Assembly: GCA_964418645.1 (NCBI GenBank)
Contig: CAYQME010000012.1
Coordinates: 1-56,339, forward strand
Origin: JAADHG01 sp964418645
GTDB lineage: Bacteria; Bacteroidota; Bacteroidia; Flavobacteriales; Flavobacteriaceae
Direction: 5' to 3'
Length of the DNA stretch: 56,339 nucleotides
Part shown: one piece after another, positions 52,798 to 56,339 of the stretch
Layout: each line of letters starts with the position of its first letter
How positions within the stretch are numbered: position 1 is the first letter of the stretch
Position numbers and translations under genes: made by a program
Notes under the pieces: generated by a model
What the model saw: only the letters and a program-made list of their open reading frames with translations
Told to the model about the DNA's origin: nothing
The model's database searches: none

Positions 52798-53001
52798 ATG
52801 AAACTACTTTTAATTACATTAGTTCTATTAGGTTTAGCCATAGCTGGTATAGCCATTAAACTTTGGGTCAAAAAAGATGGTAAATTTGCTGGAACTTGTG
52901 CAAGTCAAAATCCTGCATTAAATACTGATGGAGAAGCTTGTGGTTTTTGTGGTAAAACACCAGAGCAATTTAAAAACTGTGATGAACCTCAACATTCTTA
53001 A
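52798..53001 (+). CDS. small Cys-rich membrane protein
   Basis: 67 residues: one N-terminal membrane helix (about 3-22, LLITLVLLGLAIAGIAIKLWV), then a soluble part with four cysteines (GTCASQN, EACGFCGKT, NCDEPQ). The ACGFCG motif resembles a metal- or cluster-binding CxxC. ATG 52798 is chosen over the upstream open frame. It starts a tight operon with a glycosyltransferase (7-bp gap), an ECF sigma factor and a Nramp-like transporter. Function unknown. Confidence 0.75.
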   Translation: MKLLLITLVLLGLAIAGIAIKLWVKKDGKFAGTCASQNPALNTDGEACGFCGKTPEQFKNCDEPQHS

Positions 53002-53008
53002 TTAAACA

Positions 53009-54121
53009 ATGATTGTGTTAGATATCTTATTTTACACATTTATCATTGTAGTTTGTATTCAGTTTATCTATTATGGACTAATCTTTCCAAGATTTGCTTT
53101 TGCAAAATTTAAAAGCAAAACCAAAAAGAAGATTTCAATTTCCATTCTCATTTGCGCTAAAAATGAAGCGGACAATTTAGAACAATACCTTCCTTATATT
53201 TTAGAACAAAAATATCCTGATTTTGAAGTAATTTTAATTAATGACGCTTCAAATGATAACACCTTAGAGGTTATGAAATCTTTTAAGGCTAAACATGGTA
53301 ACGTAAAAATTGTTGACGTGAAACCTATTGAAGTATTTTGGGGAAGTAAAAAGTATGCACTAACACTGGGTATAAAAGCAGCTTCACATAATTTTTTATT
53401 ATTCACTGATGCCGATTGTAAACCACTTTCAAAGTATTGGATTAAAGAAATGAGCAGTTGTTTTACTAATTCTAAAACTTTAGTGTTAGGTTACGGTACA
53501 TATAAAAAACAAAAGTTTAGCTTGGTTAATACCTTAATTAGATTTGAAACACTAATGACAGCAATTCAATATTTTTCTTATGCCAAAATAGGAATCCCAT
53601 ACATGGGCGTTGGCAGGAATTTAGCCTACAGAAAAGAAGCATTTTTTAATGCCAATGGTTTTATGAATCATATGAACATTCGTTCCGGTGATGACGATTT
53701 ATTTGTTAATCAAGTATCGAATTCTAAAAATACTGCTATTTGCTTTACAAAAAATAGTATTACTGAATCACTACCTGAACCAAACTTTAAAGCTTGGTTT
53801 AACCAAAAAAAACGTCATGTTTCTACTGCAAAGTACTATAAGTTTAAACACAAATTTTTGTTAGGTCTTTTTTTCCTATCTCAGCTTCTGTTTTGGTGTT
53901 TAAGTATTATTTTAATTGCATTTTTATTTCAATGGAAAATTGTTATTATACTTTTTGTGTTACGGATTCTTATTCAATATGTTAGTGTAGGAATTTCAGC
54001 AAAAAAGTTAAATGAGGTTGACTCTATTTTTATTCTCCCTTTTCTAGATTTATTTTTAGTTTTCTCACAATTGGTTATCTTTATCTCTAATCTTGTGTCA
54101 AAGCCAAATCATTGGAGATAA
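53009..54121 (+). CDS. membrane glycosyltransferase, family 2
   Basis: 370 residues. N-terminal helix (about 6-26), then the GT2 core: ISILICAKNEADNLEQYLPYIL, VILINDASNDNT, LFTDADCKP (DAD metal site) and SGDDDLFVNQ, QKKRHVSTA (QxxRW-like). Two or three C-terminal helices follow. Processive or lipid-linked polymer synthesis is possible. Its stop overlaps the next gene start by 10 bp. Confidence 0.9.
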   Translation: MIVLDILFYTFIIVVCIQFIYYGLIFPRFAFAKFKSKTKKKISISILICAKNEADNLEQYLPYILEQKYPDFEVILINDASNDNTLEVMKSFKAKHGNVKIVDVKPIEVFWGSKKYALTLGIKAASHNFLLFTDADCKPLSKYWIKEMSSCFTNSKTLVLGYGTYKKQKFSLVNTLIRFETLMTAIQYFSYAKIGIPYMGVGRNLAYRKEAFFNANGFMNHMNIRSGDDDLFVNQVSNSKNTAICFTKNSITESLPEPNFKAWFNQKKRHVSTAKYYKFKHKFLLGLFFLSQLLFWCLSIILIAFLFQWKIVIILFVLRILIQYVSVGISAKKLNEVDSIFILPFLDLFLVFSQLVIFISNLVSKPNHWR

Positions 54122-54660
54122 AAGAAGCTATAAACAAAGCCAAACAAAATGACCAAAAAGCGTTTAATTATTTATTAGATGTGTTTTGGGACGATGTTTA
54201 TGGTTTTCAATTAAAACGCATTAACAATGAGAATGATGCTGAAGATATTACTATCCAAACATTTTCCAAAGCATTTGATAAAATTGCAACTTTTAAAGAT
54301 GACTATAAATTTAAAACGTGGTTAATTACCATATCAAAAAATATACATATAGACTTAATACGTAAGGAAAAAAAAATTATATCTCAAAGTATTTCTACTG
54401 ATGAAAGTGATACCATTTACCAAGTATTAGACGAGTCTCCTTCTCCAGCCGATAAAATTATTACTGAACAAAATCTAGCAAAACTTTTAAGAGATATTAA
54501 AAAATTAAAACCCCATTATCAAGAAGTGATAAACTTAAGATTCTTTCAAGAATTAAGTTATCAAGAAATAGCCAATGCGCTTGACGAACCCATGAGCAAC
54601 GTGAAAGTTAAGCTTCTTAGGGCTAAAAAATTATTAGCCGAAATTATTCAGAAAAATTAA
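54112..54660 (+). CDS. ECF-type sigma factor without adjacent anti-sigma gene
   Basis: 182 residues. Region 2: QKAFNYLLDVFWDDVYGFQLKRINNENDAEDITIQTFSKAF; region 4: LKPHYQEVINLRFFQELSYQEIANALDEPMSNVKVKLLRAK. The start is TTG at 54112, overlapping the glycosyltransferase stop by 10 bp; the next gene starts on the last base of this one. This suggests translational coupling. No anti-sigma factor lies next to it. Confidence 0.88.
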   Translation: MEIKEAINKAKQNDQKAFNYLLDVFWDDVYGFQLKRINNENDAEDITIQTFSKAFDKIATFKDDYKFKTWLITISKNIHIDLIRKEKKIISQSISTDESDTIYQVLDESPSPADKIITEQNLAKLLRDIKKLKPHYQEVINLRFFQELSYQEIANALDEPMSNVKVKLLRAKKLLAEIIQKN

Positions 54661-55874
54661 TGAAATTTACTCTTAAAAAATTAGGTCCAGGGCTATTATT
54701 TGCAGGTGCCGCCATTGGTGTATCTCATTTAGTACAGTCAACTAGAGCTGGTGCCGACTTTGGGCTTGGGCTACTTTGGGCATTACTTTTAGTAAATTTA
54801 TTTAAGTATCCTTTTTTTCAATATGGACCAAGATACGCTTCTGCAACTGGTGAAAGCTTATTAGATGGCTATAAAAAAATGGGTAATGGCATTTTAATTG
54901 CATATTACATTCTCACGTTTGCTACTATGTTTACTATTCAAACTGCAGTTACTATAGTTACAGCAGGATTAGCTTCTTCTCTATTTGGAGATTTTATTAG
55001 TATTGAAGTATGGACGATTATTATTATAGCCATTTGTCTACTATTACTAATTGTTGGTCGCTATAAATTATTGGATATACTTATCAAGGTAATTATAGTC
55101 ATATTAACTATTAGCACTATTGCTGCGGTAGTTACTGGATTAATAAATAATGAAACTCTAATTTCTTTTGCTCAAGTATTACCAGGAAATACTACAGAAA
55201 CCATCTTTTTAATTGCATTTATGGGTTGGATGCCTGCACCTTTAGATATTTCGATATGGCATTCTCTTTGGGCAATTGAAAAACGTAAAGAGGGTAAAGC
55301 TTTTAATGCCAAATCTGCGTTATTTGATTTTAATATAGGTTATATAAGCACTATTATTTTAGGTATTGGTTTTGTATTTCTAGGATGCTTGGTTATGTTT
55401 AATAGCGGCGAAACTTTTAGTAGTGCTGCAGGAGCATTTTCGAACCAATTGATTGAAATTTATACAGACAGTTTAGGAAATTGGGCATATATCATTATTG
55501 GCATTGCTGCCTTTACTACTATGTTTAGTACCACGCTTACAACCCTTGATGCATCACCAAGAGCTATGCATAGAACAACGCAATTACTTTTTAAAAGAGA
55601 TTTTAAAAGAGGTTACCTGTTTTGGATTTTAACTTTAGCTATTGGTACAATAGTTATCTTTTTTGCTTTTGCTTCAGAAATGGGATTACTCATAAAAATA
55701 GCAACTATTTTATCATTTCTTACGGCTCCTTTTTATGCCATCATTAATTACAAACTAATTAGCAGTAAGCATACACCTAAGAGTGCTAGACCATCGTTAA
55801 AAATGCATTTACTTAGCTGGTTAGGCATCTTTTTCTTAATAGGGTTTAGTATTTGGTATCTCGCCATATTATAG
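54660..55874 (+). CDS. Nramp-like transporter with altered metal site
   Basis: 404 residues with about 11 membrane helices. The order GPGLLFAGAAIGVSHLVQSTRAGADFGLGLLWALLLVNL follows the Nramp TM1-TM2 pattern, but the DPGN motif of TM1 (metal ligands Asp and Asn) is replaced by GVSH, and the TM6 MPH motif reads GWMPAPLDISIWHS. It is probably a member of a divergent flavobacterial Nramp-like group whose substrate may differ from Mn/Fe. Last gene of the operon. Confidence 0.85.
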   Translation: MKFTLKKLGPGLLFAGAAIGVSHLVQSTRAGADFGLGLLWALLLVNLFKYPFFQYGPRYASATGESLLDGYKKMGNGILIAYYILTFATMFTIQTAVTIVTAGLASSLFGDFISIEVWTIIIIAICLLLLIVGRYKLLDILIKVIIVILTISTIAAVVTGLINNETLISFAQVLPGNTTETIFLIAFMGWMPAPLDISIWHSLWAIEKRKEGKAFNAKSALFDFNIGYISTIILGIGFVFLGCLVMFNSGETFSSAAGAFSNQLIEIYTDSLGNWAYIIIGIAAFTTMFSTTLTTLDASPRAMHRTTQLLFKRDFKRGYLFWILTLAIGTIVIFFAFASEMGLLIKIATILSFLTAPFYAIINYKLISSKHTPKSARPSLKMHLLSWLGIFFLIGFSIWYLAIL

Positions 55875-55897
55875 CATTTTATTTATGTAATACTTTG

Positions 55898-55905
55898 TAT
55901 CTTTG
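55898..55905 (+). promoter_or_regulatory. -7 box of lipA
   Basis: TATCTTTG matches TAnnTTTG exactly, 21 bp before the lipA ATG. Confidence 0.6.
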
Positions 55906-55926
55906 CGTCCACATTTGTAATACATA

Positions 55927-56339
55927 ATGAATACAAAAACAATTTCAAATATATTACCAGAACGTCAAGCTAAACCAAAATGGCTTCGCGTTAAATTACC
56001 TACTGGAAAAAAATATACCGAGCTTCGTGGTTTGGTTGACAAATACAGTTTAAATACTATTTGTGTTTCTGGGAGTTGCCCTAATATGGGCGAATGTTGG
56101 AGAGAAGGAACGGCAACATTTATGATACTTGGTAACATTTGTACACGTTCTTGCGGTTTCTGTGGTGTTAAAACTGGAAGACCTGAAACTGTAAATTGGG
56201 ACGAACCGGAAAAAGTAGCACGCTCAATTAAGCTCATGAAAATTAAACATGCTGTATTAACGAGTGTAGACAGAGACGATCTTAAAGATATGGGAAGTAT
56301 TATGTGGGCTGAAACAGTTAAAGCAGTTCGTAGAATGAA
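55927..56339 (+). CDS. lipA: lipoyl synthase (3' end outside window)
   Basis: ATG 55927; the frame is open to the window end (137 residues). CVSGSCPNMGECWREGTATFMILGNICTRSCGFCGV contains both the auxiliary Cys set (CxxxxCxxxxxC) and the radical SAM CxxxCxxC motif. It inserts sulfur into octanoyl groups on lipoyl-carrier proteins. The antisense frame here is a shadow. Confidence 0.96.
   Translation, partial: MNTKTISNILPERQAKPKWLRVKLPTGKKYTELRGLVDKYSLNTICVSGSCPNMGECWREGTATFMILGNICTRSCGFCGVKTGRPETVNWDEPEKVARSIKLMKIKHAVLTSVDRDDLKDMGSIMWAETVKAVRRM

Noticed and set aside
1..56339. CRISPR arrays, rRNA, tRNA genes other than tmRNA, transposases, prophage
   Set aside because: None seen: the dispersed repeats are not regularly spaced, and the only TTCGANTC T-arm belonged to ssrA.

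Overview
The window is a stretch of chromosome from a low-GC member of the Bacteroidota, most probably family Flavobacteriaceae. Evidence seen in the sequence: AT-rich codon use throughout; promoters of the TAnnTTTG type and no Shine-Dalgarno sequences; a tmRNA whose tag reads GENNYALAA; bacterial bTHX ribosomal protein; many short lipoproteins; and a gene set (trp operon order E-G-D-C-F-B-A, PASTA protein next to rluD, LUD-cdsA-psd-ACBP, rsfS-ftsH) familiar from flavobacteria. I cannot name the genus. The assembly has one 100-N gap (8447-8546), flanked by identical 55-bp sequences, so it is very probably an unmerged contig overlap inside one intact gene.

Layout. 1-3060: partial DUF6090-like protein, PDZ membrane protein, a 46-aa membrane peptide, a DUF3179 lipoprotein and a cold-shock protein. 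3088-8973 (minus): acyl-CoA cluster (saccharopine-dehydrogenase-like enzyme, acyl-CoA dehydrogenase, acyl-CoA ligase, quinone oxidoreductase). 9081-9471: tmRNA. 9563-13810: nitroreductase, a lipoprotein, a nucleotidyltransferase plus NahK-like sugar-1-kinase pair, and a secreted protein with an internal duplication. 14128-16965: an envelope thiol-redox operon (TlpA-like, redoxin, rhodanese) divergent from MarR and YceI genes, with palindromic operators between them. 17071-23913: the complete tryptophan operon, preceded by an attenuator with a WWW leader peptide. 23989-32375: M20 peptidase, small membrane protein, uracil-DNA-glycosylase-like protein, bTHX with a histone H1-like tail, yaaA, rluD, PASTA protein, ddl, coaD, glyoxalase-like protein and a membrane-anchored XRE protein. 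32684-38125: SulP transporter, a structured intergenic element, an unknown membrane-anchored protein, Nudix, pyrE, SRPBCC protein and birA. 38222-42981: rsfS, ftsH and a phospholipid operon. 43157-51165: two small exported unknowns, valS, DUF1573 protein, retropepsin-like PDZ protease, aminotransferase and murB. 51318-56339: an ECF sigma/anti-sigma pair, then an operon of a small Cys-rich membrane protein, glycosyltransferase, second ECF sigma and a divergent Nramp-like transporter, then the start of lipA.

The most notable theme is a dispersed family of short palindromic repeats (CGTCAT...ATGACG ends, cores such as CGAACG-AGTGAG or GGATTCCTGC-GCAGGAAT). They fill four of the six trp intergenic junctions. 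One has inserted in frame inside trpF and another supplies the trpF stop codon; a further copy lies in frame in the uracil-DNA-glycosylase-like gene. Other points worth a second look are a 17-residue segment shared by a Nudix enzyme and its unrelated neighbour on the opposite strand, a TIR-bounded cruciform at 34458-34614, and a Nramp homologue lacking the usual metal-ligand motif. All functions are inferred from reading the sequence; no database search was run.
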